From Armatimonadota bacterium (GTDB taxonomy: Bacteria; Armatimonadota; Zipacnadia; JAUWAU01): 64,000 nucleotides of DNA. The position numbers were made by a program, and so were the translations under genes. The stretch lies in contig JAUWAU010000024.1 in NCBI GenBank assembly GCA_030601885.1, positions 25,957 to 89,956 of the forward strand, read 5' to 3'. Below the pieces are notes generated by a model that was not told the DNA's origin, ran no database searches, and saw only the letters and a list, made by a program, of their open reading frames with translations. This document shows, one piece after another, positions 50,401 through 59,500 of the stretch (positions are counted from its first letter, which is position 1; each line of letters opens with the position of its first letter).

Positions 50401-50424
50401 GGTCAGCAGCACTGTTGTACGCAT
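47413..50424 (-). CDS. secreted heparinase II/III-like (PL17-type alginate/uronate lyase) protein
   Basis: A 1003-residue exported lyase-like protein (leader MRTTVLLTGCVLTLALASSA). Residues 25-190 form a jelly-roll binding module (FEGALAGWPDNAALSADASE, LQQIVFRCQVQTGTSTGVLV). Near residue 350-390 a zinc ribbon is inserted: WHWYTCKKCGARLQTESATK, then HVCPDCGEVYSGWPYDD. The toroid follows (LGVMYVLTDEASYAGKAREI, NICCWHDSAYGLVGLALENE, WYESAWGYHFYTMSALQPLA), with Trp/Tyr/His that fit the catalytic cleft. The beta domain carries DYGPHGGGHGHPDKLGFVLY and QTISHNTIVVNGKSQ, the hallmark H-G-H-x-D-K-L and S-H-N-T motifs of heparinase II/III and PL17 enzymes. It should cleave uronate polymers by beta-elimination. 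AGGAAG about 9 nt before ATG 50424 supports the start. Confidence 0.83.
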   Translation of the reverse strand: MRTTVLLTGCVLTLALASSASFAAGITKTLEDFEGALAGWPDNAALSADASEGAKALRWELAGKSDPQFFYFNFGDRGVELSEWDRLVFDYKFEGAGSTWWGVKITDHPLGDGMQATWLVADAGGIRPGEWQTAAIDLQHPQWLWGDEPNKTLQQIVFRCQVQTGTSTGVLVDNVRLERDPVRIETVEPGESVREAGRFAIAYTVTLANTTEEPVRVQVGVRDTAPELVVDLSAEEVAVPAASSRAVSVALAATVAGAEAVPALSRLSTEFFAKVRDMDDTEKTRTLTLAVPLGDIEHPCLLITRAQVPGIMAKIERSDEAMAIYDGLQQRADAWLERTPDFPDRGGQWWHWYTCKKCGARLQTESATKHVCPDCGEVYSGWPYDDVVLNRPHSELSRAIRDLGVMYVLTDEASYAGKAREILLGYAERYLNYPLHNTQGKPSKGGGHVGPQTLDESTWLIPVVQGFDCIRDTLSDEDVELIAEQMLLPAAWLIHDHQWGIHNICCWHDSAYGLVGLALENEQLAADAINGPKGFRAQIEQGVTEDGFWYESAWGYHFYTMSALQPLAIAARNVGIDLYTERYKAMYDAPLAFMAPGAALPAFNDSRTSNALGGGSRYEIAYARWQDKRHLLPVMQSGRKSLETLLFGVELEEQEEFKLGSTVFPAAGYVILRSGATGDEGVDRYVPGNYLALDYGPHGGGHGHPDKLGFVLYGKRALQAEDPGSIAYGNPAHRGWFKQTISHNTIVVNGKSQAACTGTLQFAAFSDDAGLCSARADEAYADVRIRRTMALTGDRLIDVVLCEAAKEVTFDWVYHNRGTLDASLEFADMGEPPEGDGYEWAKQWRSAESGDDWQATWRQTGDVGVRLAQAQGGGPRQVLTAIGMGNPTRIKVPFVVSRHTGRTALYCTALEIWEGNPPRELAVRVLPVEGGATNEKPVAIEVTGGGLRDVLLVNPDGGTIRAAQFELRGKGALLRYDHDVLRNLVLVDHSEVRVDGRAISPAD

Positions 50425-50498
50425 AGTGTTCTTCCTCGCTACGATGGTCCGGCCGCGCTCGGGGCTTCCGCCTGCGGAGCGTTCTCCCGGCCGCCGGC

Positions 50499-53400
50499 TC
50501 ACTTGCGCATTCCCTCCACCGGCCACCAACTCGGATCGTCCGTGATGACGATCTCGGCAACCTGCGCATGCTGCGTGCGCGGCCGCAGGCGGAGCGTGTA
50601 CTTGCCGGCTTGCAGGGCGAATACCTCCGGGCTGCCGGTGATCATACCGCCCGCAGGGGACCACGTCCACTCGTCCCAACGTCCGAAGACGCGCCAGCCA
50701 ATCTGCAGTTGGCCGGAAGGTCTGCCGACGCGTGGATCCCCACTTGGCCCGACGACGAGATCGAACGCCGAGCGTTCCCGCTGCCCATGAGTCGAGCGAC
50801 CCCAGATGGCGTACTCTCCGTCGCGCGGCACCTCGAACTCCCAGACGGCGCCGCTTCGCCCATCTCCCGCCGGCCGCAGCACATGGCCGCCGGCTTTCTC
50901 GATCGCTTCCACCTGCATGTTCTCGACGCTGGCCTCCTCCGGCTTCAATGCGATCCGCACCGGTTCGAACGGCGGCGTGCTCGCCTCAAGCGCGTCCGTG
51001 GGCGTGGATTCGTTGCCCGCGCGGTCAACGGCGGTGAGCTTGTACCAATACGTCGTGTTCAGCTCCAGCCCCCAGTCAACGAACTCCGTCTCCGCCGGTG
51101 AGCCGACGAGCGAGGCCTGCTCGCCGGCGAAGTCGGCCTCTGTGCCGCAGTAGACGTTGTAGTGCTCCACGTCCGACGCGTTGACCGCGGACCATGACAG
51201 CTTCAGTGTGTTCGGAGACAGCGCCGCGACCTTGAGGCCGCTCGGCCGGTCGGGCGGAGTGCTGTCCAGGGCCAGCAGCCCTTGGGGAACGAACTTCGCA
51301 TCGTCGGTCAGCAGCAGCTTGTCGATGCACTCCTCGCCGGTGGTGGGCCGGAGCGTCAGCTCGTGCGTGCCGACAGTAATGCCCGCGCTTGACTCGATCT
51401 TCTGCCACGCCCACTCATCTCCAGCGCACGGCACCGAGCCCCATGCCTCTCCGTCACATGCGACAGACAGCGCTCCGTCGCCTTTCACGCGAGCCCACAG
51501 GACGTACTCAGCGCCCTTCGGTATGGTCAGCTCGAGGGAGAGGCTGCCTCCAGCCTCCTCGCCCTGACAGGCGACATAGTAGCCGTTGGATGACGTGCGC
51601 TGGTCGATGAAGTCGCGCACGGGAAGGGTGCCCTGTCCGGCCTCCGCCTCGATGGCCAAACGCACCGAGCCCTGCCAGTTGTCATTGCCGTTCTGGAAGG
51701 CTTCGTTGGACGGCCGGCTCGCCAGGCCGCTGTGTTCCACGGCGGTCACGACGTAGTATCCCGGCGGCTCCTGCGCCGGGCCACGCCACTGCCTGGCGTT
51801 GACCGGCTCCGCGGTGAGCCGCTCGTACTGCACGCCGCTCTCCTTGCTGCGGTACACGTGATACCCCCGCGTTTCGCGGCAGCGCTCGGGCGCTTGCCAA
51901 GTCAACACTACGTTGCCGCCTGCCACCCGCGCACCCAGGTCTTGCGGTGGGTCGGGGAAGCGGTTGATGGCGACGTAGATGTCGGTGTACTCCCCGAGGA
52001 AATCGCTGTTGAAGATCGTCTTGGTGCCGTCCGGGCTGCTGTTGGGATGTGGATGGGACGAATGGTGGTCGGGATGCCAGGTGACGCTGTGGGAGTAGTA
52101 GGAACTCATGTGCTTGAAAACGGCGTGGCAGATCTCCGAGCCGTCGGTGCGAAGGTACAGAATCGATCCGGGGAACTTCCCGCCTGCGGGAGTGTCCGAC
52201 ACGAACCACTCGCCATCAGCACACGGCCCGCCGTGGCCGCCGCTGCTGAGCTGCATGACGCCGCGCCTCTCGGTGCCGTCGGGGCGAATGCCCCAGATGG
52301 TGCCCTCCGCGTAGTACGTCAGCTCGCTCCCGTCAGGCAGCCAGTCGGGATGTCCGCCGGTGTGCGGGATGGACGCACGTTCGGCTCCGCCGGGGAGAAT
52401 GGTCCATTGGGTGCGCGGTTCGTCGAAGTTGAAGAAGATCCGCCGGTCCGGCGCCTTGGTGAACCGCAGGCGGTGCCAGCGCTTCTCGAACTGCGCCTCC
52501 TCGACTGAGCCGTCCAGGCCCACAACGTATGCCGTAGACGGATCCTGCACTCCTCCCGTCCGCCCGCCGAAGAGGAACCACTTCTCCGTCGGGTGGGGCG
52601 GCATCATGGCGCCGAGGTCTCTGTTGACGCTCACGATCGTCTGTCGCTCCCGCGTCCGTGGGTTTGTGGCCACCACGTGAGTGCCTTTGTCGTCCTTGAT
52701 GACATGGTAGTAGCGATCGGGGTAGATGACGCTCCAGTAACCGGAGCCCATAGGTTGGCCCTCGGCCGTCAGCATTGGCCGGAGGTTGGAGCCATCGGCA
52801 TCCATTAGCCAGCGCGTCTTGCCCCCGGCGCGGCGGGTAAGAAAGCCCATGATGGACCCATCCGCATTCCAGCCCGGGATGTCGTAATAGTCATTCTGGT
52901 CAACGGACGGATCGCAGGTCATGCGCCAGGCGATGCAGCCGGTGGCCGTGTCGCGAAACACGGTGCGCTCGGACAAATACGCGTCGCCCCGTTTGCTGTG
53001 CTCCAGTCGCCGCCAGCCCTGGCGCTTCGCCAGTTCCGTCAGTCCATGCAGCTTCTGTGGGCGGGCCGCGGCGATTCTTGACATCACTTTCTTCTCCTCC
53101 GGGGTGAGTTCGCCGGTGAACTTGATCCAGTCCACCTTCACCATCTTCTCAGTGCCCCGAACGTATAGGCCCAGCGAAAGCGGCACTTTCCCCGTCCAGC
53201 CCAGAGTGTCGGGAATGTGCATCAGTGCCAGGCCGGGCTTGCTGAGCGCCGCCAGGCCGCCGCGCTTCTCGTTTGTCTTCTTGTTGATGAGCGTGACATT
53301 GAACATCCCGCTCATCTCGACGACCTTCGCAACGAAGAACGGCGTGGCGTCCAGGTCTACCTCGTCCAGAGCCCGGTAGATGCTCGTACCCCAGGTGACC

Positions 53401-53585
53401 TCGCCGCCGGGCGGATCGACCAACGTCAGTACGTCGCCATCGGTGGTGAACTCCGCCGGCGCTCGTGGGTTATTGGAGTACCAGTTCTCCACGTCCTTGA
53501 ACTCGTCCACGAAATCGGCGGCCATCGCAGGAATCCCGGTGGCGAGCACCAGCGCGGCCATTGACAGATAGTTCGCGCGTCGCAT
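50499..53585 (-). CDS. secreted beta-propeller (PL22-like) protein with FN3 and glycan-binding modules
   Basis: A 1028-residue exported protein (leader MRRANYLSMAALVLATGIPA). Residues 25-170 are a jelly roll. About 200-560 form a propeller of TolB/oligogalacturonate-lyase type: YYDIPGWNADGSIMGFLTRR, THVVATNPRTRERQTIVSVN, TGGHPDWLPDGSELTYYAEG, and HHSSHPHPNSSPDGTKTIFN with SDFLGEYTDIYVAIN. The last element, with clustered His and S-P-D-G-x-K, matches the end of PL22 oligogalacturonate lyases, where His and Gln bind Mn2+. Two FN3 modules (about 570-640 and 775-865) alternate with binding domains (ECIDKLLLTDDAKFVP, HAQVAEIVITDDPSWWPVEG). Activity is not certain. It is 74 bp upstream of the PL17-like gene. 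AGGGG lies 10 nt before ATG. Confidence 0.74.
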   Translation of the reverse strand: MRRANYLSMAALVLATGIPAMAADFVDEFKDVENWYSNNPRAPAEFTTDGDVLTLVDPPGGEVTWGTSIYRALDEVDLDATPFFVAKVVEMSGMFNVTLINKKTNEKRGGLAALSKPGLALMHIPDTLGWTGKVPLSLGLYVRGTEKMVKVDWIKFTGELTPEEKKVMSRIAAARPQKLHGLTELAKRQGWRRLEHSKRGDAYLSERTVFRDTATGCIAWRMTCDPSVDQNDYYDIPGWNADGSIMGFLTRRAGGKTRWLMDADGSNLRPMLTAEGQPMGSGYWSVIYPDRYYHVIKDDKGTHVVATNPRTRERQTIVSVNRDLGAMMPPHPTEKWFLFGGRTGGVQDPSTAYVVGLDGSVEEAQFEKRWHRLRFTKAPDRRIFFNFDEPRTQWTILPGGAERASIPHTGGHPDWLPDGSELTYYAEGTIWGIRPDGTERRGVMQLSSGGHGGPCADGEWFVSDTPAGGKFPGSILYLRTDGSEICHAVFKHMSSYYSHSVTWHPDHHSSHPHPNSSPDGTKTIFNSDFLGEYTDIYVAINRFPDPPQDLGARVAGGNVVLTWQAPERCRETRGYHVYRSKESGVQYERLTAEPVNARQWRGPAQEPPGYYVVTAVEHSGLASRPSNEAFQNGNDNWQGSVRLAIEAEAGQGTLPVRDFIDQRTSSNGYYVACQGEEAGGSLSLELTIPKGAEYVLWARVKGDGALSVACDGEAWGSVPCAGDEWAWQKIESSAGITVGTHELTLRPTTGEECIDKLLLTDDAKFVPQGLLALDSTPPDRPSGLKVAALSPNTLKLSWSAVNASDVEHYNVYCGTEADFAGEQASLVGSPAETEFVDWGLELNTTYWYKLTAVDRAGNESTPTDALEASTPPFEPVRIALKPEEASVENMQVEAIEKAGGHVLRPAGDGRSGAVWEFEVPRDGEYAIWGRSTHGQRERSAFDLVVGPSGDPRVGRPSGQLQIGWRVFGRWDEWTWSPAGGMITGSPEVFALQAGKYTLRLRPRTQHAQVAEIVITDDPSWWPVEGMRK

Positions 53586-53894
53586 CGGTCATTGCCCCTT
53601 GACACATCAGTCTCCTGTTGTTCCGACGCTCGTGGATGCTTTCCTCCTCGGTTGCGGCGCTATCCGCATAACAAATGGAGGAATCGGGGTCCCGCGCGGC
53701 GCGGCTCCCGCGGCGTGTCATCGGTCGCGCAACAGGGGTGGCTCGGCATCCATCGGATTGACACAGGCGCCTCCAGCACATACCCTACGTAATGCGGGCA
53801 GCCAGGGCGCAGCGCTGCCCTTGGTAGGCTCGATGTCTGGCAGTACTGGCTTCGGCGAGCGCCGAGCCAAAGCCGCGGTAGGGGAGGGTTGCGG
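53586..53894. other. divergent gap upstream of the cyclase gene
   Basis: 309 bp without a gene. It contains a candidate promoter for the cyclase (53758-53786, listed separately) and, downstream of that, a hairpin GGGCAGC/GCTGCCC at about 53797-53820 that would lie in the leader RNA. Nothing was recognised for the minus-strand gene. Confidence 0.45.
53758..53786 (+). promoter_or_regulatory. candidate sigma70-type promoter
   Basis: TTGACA (53758-53763), 17-nt spacer, TACCCT (53781-53786). The -35 is consensus and the -10 keeps the conserved first two and last positions only. It would place transcription start about 100 nt before the cyclase ATG. Confidence 0.3.
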
Positions 53895-54779
53895 ATGGTC
53901 AAATGCCACCTTTGCACCCGAGAGATTGATGACGAGTTCGTCTTCTGTCCCTTTTGTGGGGAGCCGCAGACCCAGCTCCCGGCCGGTCTGTTGGGCGAGG
54001 AGCTCAGCGTCAAGATAGGCGAGATCCTCGGGGGAGCGCAGCGCCGGCTGCAGGCCGTCATCGGAGCCTTGTCGCGATACATCGAGACGCCCGTCGTGGA
54101 CAGCATCATCAGCGGCGACATGGGCGAGCTGCACGGGGTGCGCCGCGAGGTGACGATACTGTTCAGCGACATCCGCAATAGCTCCGGCATCATCGCGCGT
54201 CTCGAGCCGGAGGAGGGTCTCGAGCTTCTCAACAACCATCACGACCGGATGGCTGCGACCGTGCAGGCCACCGACGGCGTTCTGGACAAATTCATCGGCG
54301 ACGGAATGATGGCGTTCTACTCCAAGGGTGAGCTGGCGGATCATGCGGTCCGGGCTGTTCGGGCGGCCCTCCGGATGCGAGAGTATGTTACCGAAGCAAA
54401 TGAGGACTGGCCGATGCCCGACATTCCGTTCCGCATCGGCGTGGGCATCAACACGGGCGTGGCCGTCGTTGGCAGCGTGGGCTCTCGATATCGCCAGGAC
54501 TATACAGCCGTGGGCGCCGAAGTGAACTACGTCAGCGACCTGCAGATAGCGGCCAAGGAGCATGCGGTGGACATCGTCATCAGCAGGTCAACGCACGAGC
54601 TTGTGGCCGACCGTATCGAGGCGAAGCAGATCGGCGTGCTGCAGCGCCCGCCGGACGATGAGCAGGAGCCGGTGTACTACGTGGTCAGGGAGAGAAGAGC
54701 TTCCGACCAGGGCAAGAGAATCTCGGCCAGCCGACAAGAAGGGCTAGGCGATGCCGCTAAGAGCGCGGCCCAGAGTTGA
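53895..54779 (+). CDS. class III adenylate/guanylate cyclase-like protein with N-terminal zinc ribbon
   Basis: A 294-residue cytoplasmic protein. MVKCHLCTREIDDEFVFCPF with the following C-G is a four-Cys zinc ribbon (Cys4, 7, 18, 21). A helical linker (30-78) precedes the cyclase domain. VTILFSDIRNSSGIIARLEP holds the first metal Asp (92), GVLDKFIGDGMMAFYS the purine-selecting Lys (132) and second Asp (136), and YTAVGAEVNYVSDLQIAA the Asn (211). The transition-state Arg of the usual V-N-x-A-x-R-L motif is Asp215 here, so cyclase activity may be weak or lost, leaving a nucleotide sensor. The ATG has GGGAGG about 8 nt upstream. The stop overlaps the start of the DUF3604 gene, indicating translational coupling and a shared role. 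Confidence 0.82.
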   Translation: MVKCHLCTREIDDEFVFCPFCGEPQTQLPAGLLGEELSVKIGEILGGAQRRLQAVIGALSRYIETPVVDSIISGDMGELHGVRREVTILFSDIRNSSGIIARLEPEEGLELLNNHHDRMAATVQATDGVLDKFIGDGMMAFYSKGELADHAVRAVRAALRMREYVTEANEDWPMPDIPFRIGVGINTGVAVVGSVGSRYRQDYTAVGAEVNYVSDLQIAAKEHAVDIVISRSTHELVADRIEAKQIGVLQRPPDDEQEPVYYVVRERRASDQGKRISASRQEGLGDAAKSAAQS

Positions 54780-56368
54780 AACGCCGGACAGCGAAGGGGT
54801 ACAACCACGTGAACCTCTATTGGGGCGACATGCACGCGCAGTTCAAGCCGCAGTGGCAGCCGCATGGCGACTGGGAGGAGAGCTTGCGACGGGCCTTCGA
54901 GGCGGCACGCTCTCATCTCGACTTCTTTCCCATCGTCTACTACCCGGCGTTCTTCTATAAGACACCCGAGGGCCTGCACGTCGAGAGCGTCGGCATGCGG
55001 CCCGAGTTTGAGGCCGAGTGGGACCTGATCAAGCGGCTGGTGCGTGAGTACAATGAGCCCGGGCGCTTCGTGACCTTTCCGGGCTATGAGTGGACCGGCG
55101 ACCGCACCCGCTGGGGCGACTGCAACGTGTTCTTCAACGACGACGACCCGCTCCTGGACCTCTCGCTGCACATCGACGATCTCCTCGCCAATCTGAAGCG
55201 GCTTGGCGCAATCGCCATCCCGCACCATACCGGCTATCAGGTCGGCGATCGGGGCAAGGACTGGGACCACCACGACGAGGACGTGTCGCCCCTGGCGGAG
55301 ATCTTCTCCACCCACGGCTCGTCGGAGGGCTGTAACACGCCGCGCACGCTGGAGCGCAACGCTCAGATGTGCCCTCGCGTGTCCGGAGGCACGGTCCAGG
55401 ATGGCCTGGCGCGCGGCTATCGGCTGGGCATCATCGCGTCCAACGACAGCGGCAGCGGCTATCCGGGCAAGTGGGGGATAGGACTGGTGGCGGCGTACGC
55501 CGAAGAGCTTACCCGCGACAGCCTGTGGGAAGCCTTCAAAGCGCGCCGAACCTACGGCGTAACGGGGGACAGGATCAAGCTCAGGTTCAGCATCAACGAT
55601 CACTTCATGGGCGACGTCATCGAGTCGTCCGGCCTCGTGCGTCTCGTTGCCGATGTCGAGTGCCCGCGGGCGCTGGATCGCATTGAGGTCATCAAGAACA
55701 ATCGCGTGGCGCACACGCTGTGCCACAACGGCGCCTGGGGCGTGCCCGAGAGCAGCACGGTTCGCGCCAAGATCCCCATAGAGTTCGGCTGGGGGCCGAC
55801 GGCCGTCCACGGCTTCAAGGTCGGCGAGCACATCTGGCGCGGCTCGCTCTCAGTGCGGGAAGGATCGGTCGCCTCGGCGGAGGGCTGCTTCACCATGCCT
55901 GGTCAATCCATTGCCCAGCCCTCGCCGGGGAAGTGTTCGTTCCAGCTTCGCACCATCGACCGAAAGGGAGGATCTCTCACCGACTCCTCTCAGCAGACGG
56001 TAGTGTTCGAGGTCGAGGTCGCCGCGAATGCACCGCTCAAGCTGGACGTCAATGACCTGTCCATGACGTTTACACTCGCCGAGGCCATGCGGGAGTCGAA
56101 GCTTCTGGTCTTCGATACCAACGCGCGCGAGATGGTGAAAGAGCAGTTCGGCATCGACCCCGATACCGTCGAGAACCGCGACGTGTTCTATCACAACGCC
56201 TACATCGTTAAGCGCCACATGGCCATCCCACAGGCGGGCTATACGGCGAAGGTGCAATGGGAAGACGGGGACCTCGCGTCCGGACGCAGCTTCTACTATC
56301 TCCGCGTCAGCCAGCTCAACGGCCAACTCGCGTGGTCGAGCCCGATCTGGGTGGACGCCCCCGGCTAG
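54776..56368 (+). CDS. DUF3604 (PHP-like metal hydrolase) protein
   Basis: A 530-residue protein of the DUF3604 family, related to the PHP phosphoesterase fold. VNLYWGDMHAQFKPQWQPHG is the characteristic start (G-D-x-H metal motif). LDFFPIVYYPAFFYK, FVTFPGYEWTGDRTRWGDCN and VFFNDDDPLL give the middle, LGAIAIPHHTGYQVGDRG and LAEIFSTHGSSEGC add metal-binding His, and LGIIASNDSGSGYPGKWG is the late D motif. The C-terminal half is beta-rich. Family function is unproven; a metal-dependent hydrolase is likely. The first possible start is TTG 54776, overlapping the cyclase stop (TTGA); GTG 54809 is the alternative and fits homologues better. No leader. Confidence 0.78.
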   Translation: MKRRTAKGYNHVNLYWGDMHAQFKPQWQPHGDWEESLRRAFEAARSHLDFFPIVYYPAFFYKTPEGLHVESVGMRPEFEAEWDLIKRLVREYNEPGRFVTFPGYEWTGDRTRWGDCNVFFNDDDPLLDLSLHIDDLLANLKRLGAIAIPHHTGYQVGDRGKDWDHHDEDVSPLAEIFSTHGSSEGCNTPRTLERNAQMCPRVSGGTVQDGLARGYRLGIIASNDSGSGYPGKWGIGLVAAYAEELTRDSLWEAFKARRTYGVTGDRIKLRFSINDHFMGDVIESSGLVRLVADVECPRALDRIEVIKNNRVAHTLCHNGAWGVPESSTVRAKIPIEFGWGPTAVHGFKVGEHIWRGSLSVREGSVASAEGCFTMPGQSIAQPSPGKCSFQLRTIDRKGGSLTDSSQQTVVFEVEVAANAPLKLDVNDLSMTFTLAEAMRESKLLVFDTNAREMVKEQFGIDPDTVENRDVFYHNAYIVKRHMAIPQAGYTAKVQWEDGDLASGRSFYYLRVSQLNGQLAWSSPIWVDAPG

Positions 56369-56583
56369 TGCCTGCTTCCGTAGGTCCGCGTCGGAATTGT
56401 CGGGCTGGAAGGGACTCCGCCGAAGCTTCGTCCCTCTCGCGAAGGCGGAAGCCCGACCTACGCGGGGATGCGGGCCGCGCGCGGCAGCCACGGCTCTCTG
56501 TCTTGCTCTGATTCTCTTCGCATCATGTTCGTGTTTGACCACCTTGGCGGCACGTCGTGTTTTCATGACACGTGGCGTTGGGC
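56369..56583. repeat. nested-hairpin repeat between convergent genes
   Basis: CGTAGGTC (56379-56386) pairs with GACCTACG (56455-56462). Inside, GTCGGGCT pairs with AGCCCGAC (56399-56406 / 56450-56457), and AGGGAC pairs with GTCCCT (56409-56434). The sequences TCGGGCTGGAA and CCGACCTACGCGG are shared with the interior of the MITE-like element (20054-20082), and the CTCCGCCGAAGC ... GCGAAGGCGGA stem with 12034-12070. It may act as a terminator for both convergent genes. Confidence 0.45.
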
Positions 56584-59500
56584 CTATTCCTCCACGACTT
56601 CCAGGGCACAGACGAGGGGCGCCCCGCCCGTGACGGGCGCCAGCTCAATTGTCATCGTCCCCCTGGCCGCCACACCGCGGACCACCTTGATCAGCGCTCT
56701 GTTGGCAGCTCCGGCTTCCTTGACTATATCGACGCGGGAGAAGACCGTTCTGTCCTGTAGCTTGACGTGGAAGACGCGGCTTCCCGGTTCGAGGTCTTCT
56801 GTTTCGGCGAAGTGAAGCCTCACCGTGTACGCGTGTTCTTCATTGTCCGAAAGCTGGATGGTGAACAGCAACTGCCCCTGTAGTCCGGAAGTGTACAGCC
56901 ACGGCGCCTGCGTGCCGTCAATGGCGTAATGATCCGAGTTGTACCGAAACCTGCGCTCTTGGCCCTGAAGCTCAACGGGCAGCGCCAGGGCAAGGTAATG
57001 ATTCGACTGAGTCAGTGGCCTGGGGTGTGCCATCCAGAGTCTCCCGTCCGAATCCATCCGGTCGCCTGGTGCGTTGAGATTGACCCTCAGACTTCGTATC
57101 CTCTGAACCGCTGTCGGCTCATCGGTTGGCGTCTTCCTTTGCTTCTTCCTGGCCGCGGCGGCCTGGCGGACCTTCCGGAGCTCGTGTCGGCCACCGGCAA
57201 GGTAGATGGACCAGTTCTCGTTTCTCTCCGTCGGCACGAGGGCGAGTGAGGTCTTGTAGTTGTAGGGGCAAATGCAACTACTGTATCCCTCGGGTGCAAG
57301 AACGATTCCACCGGCCGGGATGACGCTGATCCAGCACGATGGTCTGGTCTCGGGGAACCAATGGGAGCCGCTGTCCGTGGCAATCTCGGCAAATCCGACG
57401 GATGCTGACCGGTAGGCCACAATGTCCTCTCCTGCCGCCACTGTTCCGCAGAAGTTCTTGCCGAACAGCGTGAATCTCTCCTGGGCCCCAGTGAGAGGGT
57501 TGCTCCTCAGCAGGCGTTCCTTTCCCGTGCGGAGGTCGAATGCCCAAGGCAGGAAGAGCGTGTCCCCAACGATGAAGGAGTGACGGATCACCCATCCACG
57601 GGCGGGGTCGCTGACCTCTTTCAGCGTCTTCTTCTCCCACAGTAGCTCTCCGTTCACAGTGGAGTAGACCGCGACGCCGTTGTCGCCTTCGTCGGTCGTC
57701 TTCTCCGCCGGGTTGGGAAGAGCCACGATGACATCGTCCTTGAGCATCAGCGCCTTTCTCTCCAGCGGCACTGCGTTCTTCACCCAGCGCAGCTCTCCGG
57801 TTTCCAGGTCCAGTGCCTTGAGCGAAGAGGCAAGACCATCCGTCCTGGCGCGCCGCTTCGACTGCTGGTATAGGATCTCGTCACTTCGATCGAGGAAGTA
57901 CAGGTTCCGCCTGTCGGCAACGATCGCCACGGGGGAGACTGCACGTTGAGCGAGGTGCTCCCAGAGCAGTTCGCCGGTCACCTTGTCAAAGGCGAAAATG
58001 TACCTGGACTGCTGAATGGCCTTCGAATACGGCGTCTGCCCTGGCTGCGCCTCAATCTCGTTCCCGAGGGTGCCGACAAGGTGTTCCCCGGACACTCCCA
58101 GGTACTCCCATACGATGCGGCTGGCCCCGACGTCCGGCGGATAGTTCCCGAGAAGCTCGGCCATGGCGCGCCGGTGAGCCTGACCCAGGGGGAATACGTA
58201 CTCCTTGAGCGTCCGGCCCGTTTGGGCATCGAGCCGGAGGCACTTGGGGCCCTGGAGACAGTAGACGGAATTCTCGTCGGCAACGATATTCCCGCCGCGG
58301 TGGGTAGGGGGGAATCGTCCGACGTTCTCGAGGTGGCGGTTCCACATCTCCCGTCCGTTGTAGGCATCCACGGCGATGATATCGTGCTGGCCCTGGATGA
58401 AGAGAACGCCGCCAGAGAAGAGCGGCACCGGTGCGCGCCAGTGCCGGGACACCATTCGCGCCGGCCCGGGGCCTCCCCACCAGAGCATGCCGAGCGGCAG
58501 GCGGGCGATTCGATCTCCTGACGAACTTGTCCGGCCGATGTCGGCATGGGGGTGTGTCCACTCCCCTGCGCCGGGGATGTTGCCGCGTTTGACAATGAGC
58601 CCCAGAGATGAACTCGACACTTCCCGTTCCGGCACGCCGCCGTCGGCCAACCACCGGCGAGTGGCGGAAGCGCTATCTCCCCCGGCAAGTTGACAGGCAA
58701 CGCCGCCGTACGGTCTCAGAACCCGGTAGAGCTCTCTGGCTTCCAGCGTCCGAGTGTTGCTTCCCAGCTTGTCTCCCCAGATGATGAGGTTCGCGAAATA
58801 GGGGTTGTAGGGCAGCTTGTTCAGGGGGCCGTGGTGAACTGCCGCCCGGACGCCGAGAAGTCCGGCAGCGTCCAGGATCCTGCGTATGCTTGCTGCCTTC
58901 GCCCTGTCCGGCTCAAGGCAGTAGATGACCAACTCGGTGCGGTCTGCCAATTCACAGATCAACCGGCCGTCTCCCGTTCCGAGCATCAGGCAGTAGCCGG
59001 CCTCAATGCCGGAATTGCGGACGATGGAATCGGCCAATGTCCTGATCTCAGGATCCGCAGCAGGCTTCTTGGTCGCGTGCGTTATCTCCGTCCCGGTGTC
59101 CGAACTCCCTTCGCCAAAGCAATACAGTTTTCCGGCGGTCGAGCTCACGATGAAGTGTCCGTTGGCGGCACAGATGCCCCGCGCATTGCCGTCTATGGTT
59201 CTTTGCCACAGTATCCTGCCGGTGTCGGAATCCAACGCTGTGACCTGTCTCCGCCCCCCGGTGAGGACAGTGCGACCTACCTGGAGCATGAAGTAGACCC
59301 GTCCGACATCTGTCGCCCACTTGCTGAAGGGAACCGGGCTCATCCAGGCAGGCTTGGGTATGGGATTCCCGGAGAGCTTCTTGGCGTTTCTCAGAATCCC
59401 CATGTTGATGTAACGCACGTCCGGCTCCGCGATGTTTTCGTCATACGCGATCGTCTTACCGTTCCTGTAGTAGCGCGGGTAAGCCGCCATCAGTTCGCCC

